Positions 36,001 through 45,318 of a stretch of 64,000 nucleotides of DNA are shown here, piece after piece. Position numbers and translations under genes: made by a program. Where the stretch lies: positions 124,001 to 188,000 of the forward strand of contig SAAS01000004.1 of NCBI GenBank assembly GCA_009929315.1, given 5' to 3'. How positions within the stretch are numbered: the stretch's first letter is position 1; the number at the start of each line of letters is the position of its first letter. Under the pieces are notes generated by a model. It ran no database searches, was not told where the DNA came from, and saw nothing but the letters and a program-made list of their open reading frames with translations. Source of the DNA: Clostridia bacterium. GTDB lineage: Bacteria; Bacillota; Clostridia; Oscillospirales; Oscillospiraceae.

Positions 36001-38335
36001 AAATGATTTTGTGCTGCTTGACGGAGCCATGGGCACTATGCTCCAACGTGCCGGTCTTCCCACCGGAGTTTTGCCCGAGCTTTTTACCTTGGAACATCCG
36101 GAAATTCTTGAGAGTATTCATTGCGCTTACCTCGATGCCGGAAGCAATATTGCCTATACAAACACCTTCAGTTCAAACGCTCACAAGCTTTCGGGAAGCG
36201 GTCATACTGTCGAAGAGGTGATTTCCGCCTCCGTGTCAGTCGCGAAGCGGGCTGCGAAAGGGAGAGCCCTTGTCGCTCTTGACATCGGACCTATCGGTGA
36301 AATGCTTGAACCCTCGGGTACGCTCGGCTTCGATGATGCTTATGAGCTTTTTCGTCAAATGCTCGTTGCGGGTGCTAAGGCAGGAGCCGATTTAATTGCC
36401 TTTGAAACCTTTACAGACCTTGCAGAGCTTCGTATTGCCGTGCTTGCCGCAAAGGAGAACACCACTTTGCCCGTTTTCGCCACGATGAGCTTTGAGGAGG
36501 GCGGACGAACCTTCACGGGCGCTTTGGCGGAGTGCTTTGCGGAAACGATAACGGGGCTCGGTGTTGACGCGATTGGCGTTAACTGCTCAATGGGGCCGGA
36601 GGAACTAATGCCGATTATCCGCCGAATCGGCGCTGTCTCCCCCCTGCCGCTTATTGTTAAGGCAAACGCCGGACTTCCCGACCCACGGGACGGTCATTAC
36701 AATATAAACGCCGCAGAATTTGCCGAGCAAATGTCCGAGTGCGCCGAAATCGGCGTGCAGTTCATCGGCGGCTGCTGCGGAACAGACCCGAAATATATTT
36801 CCGAGCTTAGTAATATTATGTCAACCGCTAAGCGTTCAAAACGCACGGTATCCGCAGAAACTCGTCTTTGCAGTATAACAAAGCTCGTCACCGTGGACGA
36901 GGTTCGTATAATCGGCGAGCGCATAAATCCCACGGGGAAAAAGCGTTTTCAGCAGGCTCTGCGCGAAAACGATTTGGATTATGTTCTGTCACAGGGAGTT
37001 TCTCAGACGGACGCTGGAGCTGACATTCTTGATGTCAATGTCGGCGTACCCGGTCTTGACGAGGCTTCGCTAATGCAAAAATGCGTCAAGGGGCTTCAGG
37101 GCGCAACCGATATGCCCCTGCAAATCGATTCTAACGATGTTGGCGCGATTGAAGCGGGTTTGCGCGCTTTTTGCGGTAAAGCAATTGTAAATTCAGTAAA
37201 CGGCGAAGAAGAGAAGCTTGAAAAAGTATTACCGCTTGTCAAGAAATACGGAGCCGCCGTTGTCGGACTAACTATGGATGAACGCGGAATACCCGAAACC
37301 GCCGAGGAGCGTTTCGAAATCGCAAAGCGTATACTATCCGCCTGCGAAAGCTTCGGCATTGCAAAAAAGGATGTATTTATCGACTGCCTTTGCCTTACCG
37401 TGTCCGCATCCCAAAGCTCCGCCCTTCAAACCCTGAAAGCTGTGCGCATGGTAAAGGAAAAGCTTGGTCTTCACACTGTTTTGGGAGTTTCCAATATTTC
37501 CTTCGGGCTGCCCAACCGCGAGCTTATAAACAGTACGTTTTTAACACTTGCAATGGAAAACGGGCTTGACCTGCCGATTATCAATCCAAATGTTGTCGCG
37601 ATGACCGACGCCGTAGCAGCCTTTAAACTGCTCCGAGGCTTTGACAGCGGCGCACAGCGCTATGTGGACAAGTATTCAGGAGTTATGTCAACCACTATGT
37701 CGCCACCTTCTGTTTCCGTTGATATTTTTGAAGCTATTTCCAAGGGGCTCAAAGCCGAGGCGAAAGCGCTCACGCAGAGCTTGCTTAAAACCAAAACGGA
37801 GCTTGAAATCATAAATGAGCTGCTTATTCCCGCGCTTGACCTTGTTGGCGAACGCTATGAAAAGGGCGAGATATTCCTCCCCCAGCTCATGCGCTCGGCG
37901 GATGCCTCCTGCGAGGCCTTCGAGGTGCTTAAAACAAACATTGCAAATAGCGGCGGAAGCACAGTTTCCAAAGGCAAGATAGTCATCGCTACTGTCAAGG
38001 GAGATATTCACGACATAGGTAAAAATATCGTTAAAACGATACTCTCAAATTACGGTTATCAGATGATTGATTTGGGGCGCGACGTATCCCCCGAAGCCGT
38101 TGCTCTGACAGCAAAACGCGAGAACGCGGCACTTGTCGGGCTCAGCGCTCTGATGACAACGACGCTCCCCGCAATGGCGGAAACCGTTAAGGCGCTTCGC
38201 TCAAGCGGACACAAATGCAAAATAATGGTTGGCGGTGCTGTTTTGACAGCGGAGTACGCTAAAGAAATCGGTGCGGATTACTATGCGAAGGACGCAAAGC
38301 AGGCTGTTGACATTGCAAAGGAAGTTCTTGGATAG
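35984..38335 (+). CDS. metH: B12-dependent methionine synthase, lacking the activation domain
   Basis: A 783-residue enzyme in order: homocysteine-binding barrel (~1-290; zinc Cys in VNCSMGP and GGCCGTDP), pterin-binding barrel (~320-570; RINPTGKK, DADILDVNVGV, QIDSNDVG), B12 cap (~600-690; ELLIPALDLVGERYEKGEIFLPQL) and cobalamin-binding Rossmann domain (~690-783; DIHDIGKNIV, whose His ligates cobalt). It moves a methyl group from methyl-tetrahydrofolate to homocysteine. The C-terminal activation domain of E. coli MetH is absent and encoded by the preceding gene. The start overlaps that gene. The next gene supplies methyl-tetrahydrofolate. Confidence 0.95.
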   Translation: MDRLFENDFVLLDGAMGTMLQRAGLPTGVLPELFTLEHPEILESIHCAYLDAGSNIAYTNTFSSNAHKLSGSGHTVEEVISASVSVAKRAAKGRALVALDIGPIGEMLEPSGTLGFDDAYELFRQMLVAGAKAGADLIAFETFTDLAELRIAVLAAKENTTLPVFATMSFEEGGRTFTGALAECFAETITGLGVDAIGVNCSMGPEELMPIIRRIGAVSPLPLIVKANAGLPDPRDGHYNINAAEFAEQMSECAEIGVQFIGGCCGTDPKYISELSNIMSTAKRSKRTVSAETRLCSITKLVTVDEVRIIGERINPTGKKRFQQALRENDLDYVLSQGVSQTDAGADILDVNVGVPGLDEASLMQKCVKGLQGATDMPLQIDSNDVGAIEAGLRAFCGKAIVNSVNGEEEKLEKVLPLVKKYGAAVVGLTMDERGIPETAEERFEIAKRILSACESFGIAKKDVFIDCLCLTVSASQSSALQTLKAVRMVKEKLGLHTVLGVSNISFGLPNRELINSTFLTLAMENGLDLPIINPNVVAMTDAVAAFKLLRGFDSGAQRYVDKYSGVMSTTMSPPSVSVDIFEAISKGLKAEAKALTQSLLKTKTELEIINELLIPALDLVGERYEKGEIFLPQLMRSADASCEAFEVLKTNIANSGGSTVSKGKIVIATVKGDIHDIGKNIVKTILSNYGYQMIDLGRDVSPEAVALTAKRENAALVGLSALMTTTLPAMAETVKALRSSGHKCKIMVGGAVLTAEYAKEIGADYYAKDAKQAVDIAKEVLG

Positions 38336-38350
38336 ACAGAGGTGAAAACA

Positions 38351-40108
38351 TTGAATTTACTTGAAAGACTAAAGCGGGGAACCGTCTTTTTTGACGGAGC
38401 CATGGGGACATATTACGCCGACAAGTACGGCAGAGAGCCTGAGTACTGCGAATTTGCCAACCTCAGTTATCCGAAGAGGGTCGAGGCAATTCACACGGAG
38501 TACATTGCCTCCGGCAGCGATGTAATTACTACAAATACCTTTGGCGCGAATACTGAAGGTTTGGACTGTGATTGGGAAACTGTTGAGAATATAATCGAGG
38601 CCGGCTGGGCAATTGCTCAAAAGGCTGTTTTAGGTTCTTCCGTCATGGTTTTTGCCGATATCGGACCGATTCCGCACGTTGAAGGGCGCGACAACACCGC
38701 GGAGTATTTAAGAATTGTTGACTGCTTTCTGAAGCTCGGCGCTGAAAACTTTTTATTTGAAACCTTTTCCTCTTTTGAGGTTTTAGAAGATCTTGCCGCG
38801 CACATTAAACAAGAAAAGCCGAGTTCCGTAGTAATTTGCTCGTTTGCCGTTTCGGCAGAAGGATTTACACGTGAGGGTGTATCGCTATCCAGGATTCATA
38901 AAGCGATGAACGCGGACGAAAATGTCGCTATATTCGGTCTTAACTGTATGTGCGGACCGATTCACATGGCAAAGCTTATTTCCGAGATTGCAGTCAGCGG
39001 CAAACCTCTTATCGCTCAGCCGAACGCAGGTTATCCCACGCAGATAGGCAACAGGGTCTACTTTGAAAACAATTCCGACTATTACGCACACGGACTTGTC
39101 GAAATCGCTGCGAGCGGTGCGAGTATCATCGGCGGTTGCTGCGGCAGTACACCCGAGCATATTGCCAAGGCACACAAGCTTTTTTACGAAAAGTCCGCAG
39201 CAGCTCCCCTCCCAAAAGCCGCAAAACCTTCAGTTTCAATAGAAAAATCGGAAAACAGGCTTTGGGACAAGCTCGAACGCGGAAAAATAATATTTGCTGT
39301 TGAGCTTGACCCTCCCGCCAATTCGGATATTCGCGCCTTCATGGACGGAGCCTGCGCTCTGCGTGACGCCGGTGCGGACGCAATTACGATTGCGGACTGC
39401 CCGATTTCGCGCGCCAGAGCGGACAGCAGCATGCTTGCGTCAAAGCTGCGCCGTGAGCTTGATATCGACACCATCCCCCACATGACCTGCCGCGATCGCA
39501 ATATTATAGCTACCAAAGCTTTGCTACTGGGGCTAAACATTGAGGGTGTCAATAATGTTCTCGTTGTTACAGGTGACCCTGTTCCCAGCTCTGAACGCGG
39601 AACGATAAAGAGCGTTTTTAATTTTAATTCCGTTGTCCTTGCAAACTACATCCACGACTTGGGTGAGGAGTTCATCCGAGGTCCCTTCAGAGTTTTTGCC
39701 GCCTTGAATCTGAACGCGCTAAATTTCGACTCTCAGCTTCGCCACGCCAAGGAGAAGCTTGAGCACGGGGTTGACGCTTTCCTGACCCAGCCTGTTCATT
39801 CAAGCCGTGCTCTTAAAAACCTGGAAACGGCTCGCACTGAGCTTTCGGGCAAGATTCTCGGCGGAGTTATGCCCATCGTGTCGCACAGGAACGCCTGTTA
39901 TATGAACAGCGAAATCGCTGGAATTTCTGTGAGTGACGAGATTATCGCGCAGTATGAAGGACTGGACAAAGAGCAGGCCTCCCGTCTTGCGATATCGCTC
40001 ACAACCGAAATCGCTCAAAGTATGGAGCCTTTTGTTGACGGTTATTATATGATTACGCCTTTCATGCGAACCGACCTGATTTGTGAGATAATGAAAAATT
40101 TGAAATGA
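38351..40108 (+). CDS. Bifunctional homocysteine S-methyltransferase / methylenetetrahydrofolate reductase
   Basis: About 585 residues in two parts, as in B. subtilis YitJ. The N-terminal barrel (~1-290) has the zinc-type GLNCMCGP and GGCCGSTPEH and resembles a homocysteine methyltransferase. The C-terminal part (~300-585) is an MTHFR fold (FAVELDPPAN, GVNNVLVVTGDPVP, AALNLNALNF, LTQPVH). It probably makes methyl-tetrahydrofolate for MetH next door. I start at TTG 38351, since AGAGG (38338-38342) is 8 nt upstream; the GTG at 38342 overlaps it. The operon ends at a strong terminator. Whether the first domain is active is unknown. Confidence 0.9.
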   Translation: MNLLERLKRGTVFFDGAMGTYYADKYGREPEYCEFANLSYPKRVEAIHTEYIASGSDVITTNTFGANTEGLDCDWETVENIIEAGWAIAQKAVLGSSVMVFADIGPIPHVEGRDNTAEYLRIVDCFLKLGAENFLFETFSSFEVLEDLAAHIKQEKPSSVVICSFAVSAEGFTREGVSLSRIHKAMNADENVAIFGLNCMCGPIHMAKLISEIAVSGKPLIAQPNAGYPTQIGNRVYFENNSDYYAHGLVEIAASGASIIGGCCGSTPEHIAKAHKLFYEKSAAAPLPKAAKPSVSIEKSENRLWDKLERGKIIFAVELDPPANSDIRAFMDGACALRDAGADAITIADCPISRARADSSMLASKLRRELDIDTIPHMTCRDRNIIATKALLLGLNIEGVNNVLVVTGDPVPSSERGTIKSVFNFNSVVLANYIHDLGEEFIRGPFRVFAALNLNALNFDSQLRHAKEKLEHGVDAFLTQPVHSSRALKNLETARTELSGKILGGVMPIVSHRNACYMNSEIAGISVSDEIIAQYEGLDKEQASRLAISLTTEIAQSMEPFVDGYYMITPFMRTDLICEIMKNLK

Positions 40109-40150
40109 TAATAATAGTGAGTATCCTATATGGATACTCACTATTATTAT
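40108..40150. terminator. Long terminator between the methionine operon and spoIVA
   Basis: A perfect 19-bp stem (ATAATAATAGTGAGTATCC and its complement) with a 5-nt loop lies between the convergent genes, rich in A and T at its base on both strands. Confidence 0.85.
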
Positions 40151-40173
40151 ATTCGTGATTTATGATATATATA

Positions 40174-41652
40174 TTATAATATTATGCAGATAAGTCCTCC
40201 GCTGCCCTCATTTATAATCCTTTGAAGAGCGTTGCGCAGCTTAAGTCCTGTTTCCTGCGGCATACGTTTGAGCTTCGCGTTCAGCCCCTCGCCTGCTATG
40301 TCGTACATTGATTTGCCGAAAATATTTGATTCCCAAATCTTTGTCGCATCGCCTTCAAAGTTCTGAAGCAGGAAGCCAAGGATTTCTTCGGATGCATTTT
40401 CACCGCCCACCGCAGGGGAAACCTCAGTTTCCACATTCGTTTTCATCATGTGTATAGCGGGTGCCGCGGCGCGCAGGATTACCTTGTATCTGCCGCCCTG
40501 CCTGACAATTTCAGGCTCCTGAAGCACCATTTCCTCAAGCGACGGCATAACAACGCCGTAGCCTTTTTCGCTTACGTCATTCAAGGCAGCGCTGATCTTG
40601 TCAAATTTGAATTTAGTTTTTGAAAGTTCACATAATAATGATATAAGGTCGCCGTCGTTTTGAATATCAAGTCCGCTCTCCTCGCTCATTGTTTTGTAAT
40701 AGAGCTCTCTGGGAAGCTCAATGCGGACCGTGAAGCAGCCTTTTCCCATCATCATATCGCCGACTCGCGCCTCCGAAACATTTTCAACCGCATTAAGCCG
40801 TTGTGCAAAAAGCTGAGCGTCCTTCAGTTTTCGCACCTCCGTCGAAGCCTCCGCAATTTGGCGGAATAGCTCCTGCTTAATGCTGTGTTCGCAGGGCAGC
40901 GCTTCAACCCATTCAGGAAGAAAAACAGAAAATTCCTCAGTGTTAAATTCATTTAACAGCTTGCTCATTATGTTTTCAATATCCTCTTCCCTAAGGGTAA
41001 GACAATTGACACTCAAGCAGGCGACGCCGTATTTTTCCGAAAGCTCGTTTTTAAGTGCCTGAGCTCTTTCGGAGTTCGGCTCGGTGGAATTGAGCAGGAG
41101 CAGAAACGGTTTTCCGATTTCGCGAAGCTCGCTTATTACCTGCTGCTCCGCCTCAATATAGTTTTCGCGCGGAATGCCGCAGATTGAGCCGTCCGTTGTA
41201 ATTACAAGGCCGATTGTCGAATGGTCGCGGATTACCCTTCTCGTTCCCTCCTCAGCCGCCTCGGTCATGCTGATTTCATGATCAAACCAAGGGGTCGCAA
41301 CCATGCGCTCCTCGCCGTCCTCCATCAGCCCTGACGCCCCGGGTATCATATAACCGACGCAGTCAATAAGCCGTACCGACATTTGCGACTCGATACCTAT
41401 GCTGATTGCCACCGCGTCCTCCGGAACAAACTTCGGTTCCGCTGTCATAACGGTTTTCCCCGAGCCTGACTGCGGCAATTCGTCTCTTGCTCGCTCTTTT
41501 AAATAAATATTGTCTATGTTGGGTATTACAAGCGTTTCCATAAAGCGCTTGATAAAAGTTGATTTGCCTGTCCTAACAGGCCCTACAACTCCAACATATA
41601 TATCCCCGCCGGTTCGCAGCGCGATGTCCTCATAGATTCTGCTGTCAGTCAT
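40174..41652 (-). CDS. spoIVA: Stage IV sporulation protein A, spore coat ATPase
   Basis: A 492-residue protein with an N-terminal P-loop NTPase (GPVRTGKSTFI, Walker A) and long C-terminal region typical of SpoIVA: the RARDELPQSGSGKTVMTAEPKFVPEDA segment, DCVGYMIPGASG, and DHSTIGLVITTDGSI. SpoIVA polymerises with ATP on the outer forespore membrane to build the coat basement layer. The end (GSGGLICIIL) carries the conserved hydrophobic tail that recruits SpoVM in bacilli. ATG 41652 has GGGGGAT upstream. It sits tail to tail with the methionine operon and diverges from the SASP gene. Confidence 0.96.
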   Translation of the reverse strand: MTDSRIYEDIALRTGGDIYVGVVGPVRTGKSTFIKRFMETLVIPNIDNIYLKERARDELPQSGSGKTVMTAEPKFVPEDAVAISIGIESQMSVRLIDCVGYMIPGASGLMEDGEERMVATPWFDHEISMTEAAEEGTRRVIRDHSTIGLVITTDGSICGIPRENYIEAEQQVISELREIGKPFLLLLNSTEPNSERAQALKNELSEKYGVACLSVNCLTLREEDIENIMSKLLNEFNTEEFSVFLPEWVEALPCEHSIKQELFRQIAEASTEVRKLKDAQLFAQRLNAVENVSEARVGDMMMGKGCFTVRIELPRELYYKTMSEESGLDIQNDGDLISLLCELSKTKFKFDKISAALNDVSEKGYGVVMPSLEEMVLQEPEIVRQGGRYKVILRAAAPAIHMMKTNVETEVSPAVGGENASEEILGFLLQNFEGDATKIWESNIFGKSMYDIAGEGLNAKLKRMPQETGLKLRNALQRIINEGSGGLICIIL

Positions 41653-41891
41653 ATCAAATCCCCCTATGAATGATGATTACTAATATCTATGGGTATTAGC
41701 TTTCGTTTATTCATAAAAAGATTAAAGCCGCGTAAATGTTGTAATCTTCATTTAGCTGTTCGCTCGTGCAATAAATTACAAAAATTACATCGTCAATAAT
41801 TGAATAACAAAATTTCTCGCGGAAATCATATTGACAGGCAATTGATTTGCCGAAGAGAGACAAACAACAACATTGAAGGAGTTGTACGAAA

Positions 41892-42077
41892 ATGGCTAAC
41901 AAACTCGTAAACCCGAATGCTCGTGAAGCAATGGACCGTTTCAAGATGGAATCCGCAAGTGAAGTCGGCGTTCAGCTGAAGCAGGGCTATAACGGCAACC
42001 TGACTTCCGCTCAGGCCGGCAGCATCGGCGGCCAGATGGTTAAGAAAATGGTTCAGGCCTACGAAAGCGGCAAGTAA
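41892..42077 (+). CDS. Small acid-soluble spore protein, alpha/beta type
   Basis: A 61-residue protein with ALVNPNAREAMDRFKMESASEVGV-like start and NLTSAQAGSIGGQMVKKMV, the two conserved SASP segments. These proteins coat and protect spore DNA in the forespore. The GPR protease cleavage region (KMESASEVG) is present. ATG 41892 has GGAG upstream. The leader holds GAATA (41803-41807) and CATATTG (41828-41834), a possible sigma-G promoter, but the spacing is a little long. The gene stands alone, followed by a terminator. Confidence 0.96.
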   Translation: MANKLVNPNAREAMDRFKMESASEVGVQLKQGYNGNLTSAQAGSIGGQMVKKMVQAYESGK

Positions 42078-42106
42078 CTAAGTTCAAAGCAGCTAAGCAA
42101 TAAAGC

Positions 42107-42136
42107 AGTCAGCCGTCAAAATCTTGGCGGCTGATT
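42107..42136 (+). terminator. Intrinsic terminator of the SASP gene
   Basis: AGTCAGCCG(T)CAA pairs with TTG(G)CGGCTGATT around AATC, then GTTTTAT follows. One internal mismatch is present. Confidence 0.8.
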
Positions 42137-42275
42137 GTTTTATATTCGGAACAACGTTCTTAACATCAAAATGCGGTCAGTTTTGAATTTATACTGGCAA
42201 TTGTGTCGCTTCCTATGGTATTATTGTCTGGCAGGATAAATAACGTACATGAATCGGAACACGGAGATTAAGAAT

Positions 42276-42899
42276 ATGAGCGAAAAAGCAAGACGAATAC
42301 TGATGACTGTTTCCGGTGTTCTCATAGCAGGTTTCTGCGTTGGAATGTTTAATTTTTCCGCATTTGGTATGGACCCTTTCCAGGTGCTGGCTCACGGTAT
42401 ATGGAAACATCTGCCGATAGGCTTCGGTACCTTCTATTTGTTACTTAACCTTGTAATGCTTATATTTATCTTTTTTATCGATAAACACAAAATCGGTCTT
42501 GGAACTCTAATAAACATATTTTTGCTGGGTTATGTGGTTGAGTTTTCCTCCCTGCTTTTTCAAACGCTTATTCCCGAACCCTCAATTGTTCTTAAAGCCG
42601 TGTTTTTGCTTGTGGGACTTTTTATACTTTGTTTTGCCTCTTCCCTGTACTATGTCGCGGATATGGGCGTATCAACCTATGACGCCGTTGCCCTGCTTAT
42701 GTCCGAGAAAAAAGTTGCGAAATTCCAGTATTGCAGAATCGGAACCGACCTGATTTGCACCGCTGTGGGCTATTTTCTGGGTGCGACTGTCGGGGTAGGT
42801 ACGCTTGTCACAGCATTTTTTATGGGGCCTGTCATTGCTTTTTTTAATAAACATGTGTCAACAGGCTTACGTTACGGAAAAAGAGCGCAGCACAGCTGA
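42276..42899 (+). CDS. YczE/YyaS/YitT-like integral membrane protein
   Basis: About 207 residues with five to six transmembrane helices. Family-like features are the N-terminal AGFCVGMFNFSAFGMDPFQVL, the MGVSTYDAVALLMSEK loop and GVGTLVTAFFMGP near the end, as in YczE/YyaS-type proteins. The function of this family is not established; some members are linked to lipopeptide production or sulfonate transport, but nothing here supports either. I take ATG 42276 (MSEKARR) because GGAG lies 9 nt upstream; ATG 42249 in the same frame is possible. It converges with rsmH onto a shared terminator. Confidence 0.8.
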   Translation: MSEKARRILMTVSGVLIAGFCVGMFNFSAFGMDPFQVLAHGIWKHLPIGFGTFYLLLNLVMLIFIFFIDKHKIGLGTLINIFLLGYVVEFSSLLFQTLIPEPSIVLKAVFLLVGLFILCFASSLYYVADMGVSTYDAVALLMSEKKVAKFQYCRIGTDLICTAVGYFLGATVGVGTLVTAFFMGPVIAFFNKHVSTGLRYGKRAQHS

Positions 42900-42931
42900 A
42901 AACATAATAAATCCACAAAATGTCTCAGCAC

Positions 42932-42966
42932 AAAAGAAGCGGGGGGTAACATCCCTCGCTTCTTTT
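42932..42966. terminator. Bidirectional terminator between YczE-like gene and rsmH
   Basis: AAAAGAAGCG and CGCTTCTTTT pair, extended inward by GGG/CCC around a short loop, with T- and A-tracts on both strands. Confidence 0.85.
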
Positions 42967-42984
42967 TATTATTGGTCTAAAATT

Positions 42985-44049
42985 TCAGGCTTTGATTGCC
43001 CAGCGCAGCTTTGCCGAACGCGCACGGCTGTTGGCACTGCACTCCTCGGGTGTCGGACGAATCGGCTCGGGCGAAATCTCGCTGTAAACTCCCTCGTTCA
43101 GAAATCTCTTGAAAGATTTTTTCACAAGCCTGTCCTCTCCGGAGTGAAAACTAAGAATCGCGACACGCCCGCCCGTGGCAAGCACCTCAGGAAGTTTCTC
43201 CAGAAATTCGTGCAAAACCTCAAATTCGCTGTTAACATCAATTCGAAGCGCCTGAAAACAGCGCTGGCAAGCTTTTTTAACTTCAATGTCCCTATCTTTT
43301 ATGGGCAGGAACATCAATGCGTTTGCGATGATGTGTTTCAGCTGGCTTGTAGTCGCTATCTCTATACCCTTTTCACGCACGGATATAATCGCTTTGGCAA
43401 TTTCTGCGGCATGAGGCTCATCCGCGTTTTCTTCAAGCATCCCCGCAAGCTCATCCTGCGAAATTGTTTTGAGCCTATCCGCCGCGGATTCGCCCCTCTC
43501 AGGGTTGAGGCGCAAGTCGAGCGGACCGTCAGTTTTGAAGGAAAAGCCTCTTTCGGGATTGTCAATCTGCATGGAGGACACGCCCAAATCGGCCAGCACG
43601 AAATCCAGAGCTCCCGCTTCAAGGGCAATTCTGTCAATATCGGAAAAATTCATTTGCTGAATTTCAAGAATGTCCGAACCATAACCCAGATTTTCAAGAC
43701 GTTCGCGGGTTTTCGGCAGCTCGAGCGGGTCAACGTCAATCGCGTATAACTTTCCTTTGTGATCAAGACATTTGAGCATCTCCAAGGTATGTCCGCCGTA
43801 ACCGAGAGTTGCGTCAAGTCCAATCTGCCCAGGGACAATTTGTAAAAATTCAAGTATCTCGTTTACGCAGATTGAACGGTGCGTGCCCGCAGGGGTTTTC
43901 CCGCTGTTAATAATCTTTTCAACGTCGTCGGCATACTTTTCGGGCTCAAGCTCCTTATACTTATCACGAAACTCCTTGGGATGCGTACCGCTGTAACGAA
44001 CGCGCCTTTTGTGTTCTTTTTCTTCCATTGCTCCACTTGATTCATTCAT
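42985..44049 (-). CDS. rsmH: 16S rRNA (cytosine1402-N4)-methyltransferase, variant with N-terminal extension
   Basis: A 354-residue RsmH/MraW enzyme. SAM-site and core motifs: DATLGYGGHTLEML, AIDVDPLEL, LADLGVSSMQIDNPERGFSF, DGPLDLRLN, and LSFHSGEDRLVKK. It methylates C1402 of 16S rRNA. The first ~60 residues (GTHPKEFRDKYKELEPEKY) form an extension that the usual ~310-residue RsmH lacks, and it does not sit in a mraZ-ftsL-pbp cell-division cluster. Its start overlaps the thrC stop by 4 nt. A second, canonical rsmH elsewhere in the genome is likely but cannot be seen. The ATG at 44049 was kept because of the overlap. Confidence 0.9.
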   Translation of the reverse strand: MNESSGAMEEKEHKRRVRYSGTHPKEFRDKYKELEPEKYADDVEKIINSGKTPAGTHRSICVNEILEFLQIVPGQIGLDATLGYGGHTLEMLKCLDHKGKLYAIDVDPLELPKTRERLENLGYGSDILEIQQMNFSDIDRIALEAGALDFVLADLGVSSMQIDNPERGFSFKTDGPLDLRLNPERGESAADRLKTISQDELAGMLEENADEPHAAEIAKAIISVREKGIEIATTSQLKHIIANALMFLPIKDRDIEVKKACQRCFQALRIDVNSEFEVLHEFLEKLPEVLATGGRVAILSFHSGEDRLVKKSFKRFLNEGVYSEISPEPIRPTPEECSANSRARSAKLRWAIKA

Positions 44050-45299
44050 GCCATTTTTTCCTTCGGCATTATGCCGCCCGCTTTGAAAGCCTCAATCAAA
44101 GACTCCATATCAGGCCTGATTACAACGGGCGCTTTGACGGCTTTTATTGTGTTGTCAACGTCCTTCAGGCCGTTGCCCGTGACTATCGAAACAACGGTTG
44201 CATCTTTCGGAATAAGCCCCTCTTCGCAGGCTTTTTTAAGCCCCGCAGTCCCGGTTACACCTGCAGGCTCTCCGAAAACACCGCAGCTCGTGCCGAGGAG
44301 CTTTTGCGCCGCCATTATCTCCTCGTCCGTCACGTTGATTACTATGCCGTTAGATTCTATAATGGCGTTAATAGCCTTATCGGGGTTGCGCGGCACGCCG
44401 ACGGCGATGGAATCTGCAAGCGTGTTTTCCTCCATGGGATACCAGGGCTTATTTTCGGCAACGGCGCGGTTAATCGGGCAGCAGCCAGCGGCCTGAACCG
44501 AGATAAGCCTCGGTAGCCTGTCGATAAGACCCAGCGCGTACAAATCCTTAAAGCCCTTCCAAACCCCCGCAATCGTGCAGCCGTCCCCCACGGAAACAGC
44601 GACGAAGTCGGGACAAACCCATTTTAGCTGCTCGCCGATTTCGAGCGAAACTGTCTTTTTCCCCTCGGAAAGATAGGGGTTGATGGCGGCGTTTCTGTTG
44701 TACCAGCCCCATTTTTTAATAGCCTCTGCGGAAATTTTGAAGGTGTCCTCATAGCTGCCGTCAACAGAGATTACGTTTGCGCCGAAAGTGACGAGCTGGG
44801 CTACCTTGCCCTTCGGCGCGCGAGCGGGAACGAAAATATAGGTTTTAAGCCCCGCGGCAGCCGCATTTCCCGCGAGGGATGAGGCGGCGTTGCCCGTAGA
44901 GGAACAGCCGATTACCTCGGCCTTCGCCTCAAGCGCCTTGGCAACAGCCATAGCGGAGGCTCTGTCCTTGAGCGAGGAAGTCGGATTAAGCCCGTCATCC
45001 TTGATATAGAGCTTCGCTATTCCCAGCATGGACGCGAGCCTCGGCTCATCGTAAAGTGGTGACCAGCCAACGCGAAGCTTTGTATTCTCTGTGTCCTCCT
45101 CAACGGGAAGAACCTCGCGGTAACGCCACATCGAGTAGTCCCCCCGCTTTGAGAGAACATCCTTCGTGAGTTTTGTTTTAATATAGTCGTAGTCGTATAT
45201 GATGTCGAGAATACCGCCGCAAGTGCAGTTTTCAAGATTTGGAATAGCCTCATACTCCTTGCCGCACTTAACGCAGCGCGCGCATATTACGTTTTTCAT
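44046..45299 (-). CDS. thrC: Threonine synthase
   Basis: A 417-residue fold-type II PLP enzyme. The N-terminus carries a zinc-ribbon-like CARCVKCGKEY...CTCGG. PLP Lys is in the GLNPTSSLKDRASAMAV segment, with CSSTGNAASSLAGNAAAAG as the phosphate-binding loop and TGNGLKD near the end. It converts O-phosphohomoserine to threonine. The next gene upstream is another fold-type II PLP enzyme 19 nt away, and rsmH overlaps its stop. Since the genes hom and thrB are not here, a role outside the threonine pathway remains possible. ATG 45299 has GGAGG upstream. Confidence 0.85.
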   Translation of the reverse strand: MKNVICARCVKCGKEYEAIPNLENCTCGGILDIIYDYDYIKTKLTKDVLSKRGDYSMWRYREVLPVEEDTENTKLRVGWSPLYDEPRLASMLGIAKLYIKDDGLNPTSSLKDRASAMAVAKALEAKAEVIGCSSTGNAASSLAGNAAAAGLKTYIFVPARAPKGKVAQLVTFGANVISVDGSYEDTFKISAEAIKKWGWYNRNAAINPYLSEGKKTVSLEIGEQLKWVCPDFVAVSVGDGCTIAGVWKGFKDLYALGLIDRLPRLISVQAAGCCPINRAVAENKPWYPMEENTLADSIAVGVPRNPDKAINAIIESNGIVINVTDEEIMAAQKLLGTSCGVFGEPAGVTGTAGLKKACEEGLIPKDATVVSIVTGNGLKDVDNTIKAVKAPVVIRPDMESLIEAFKAGGIMPKEKMA

Positions 45300-45318
45300 T
45301 TAAGCCTCCGTATATGCC

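Noticed and set aside
42805..43749. Plus-strand 314-aa ORF
   Set aside because: Antisense shadow of rsmH, whose motifs are unambiguous; the ORF also overlaps the end of the YczE-like gene and the terminator.
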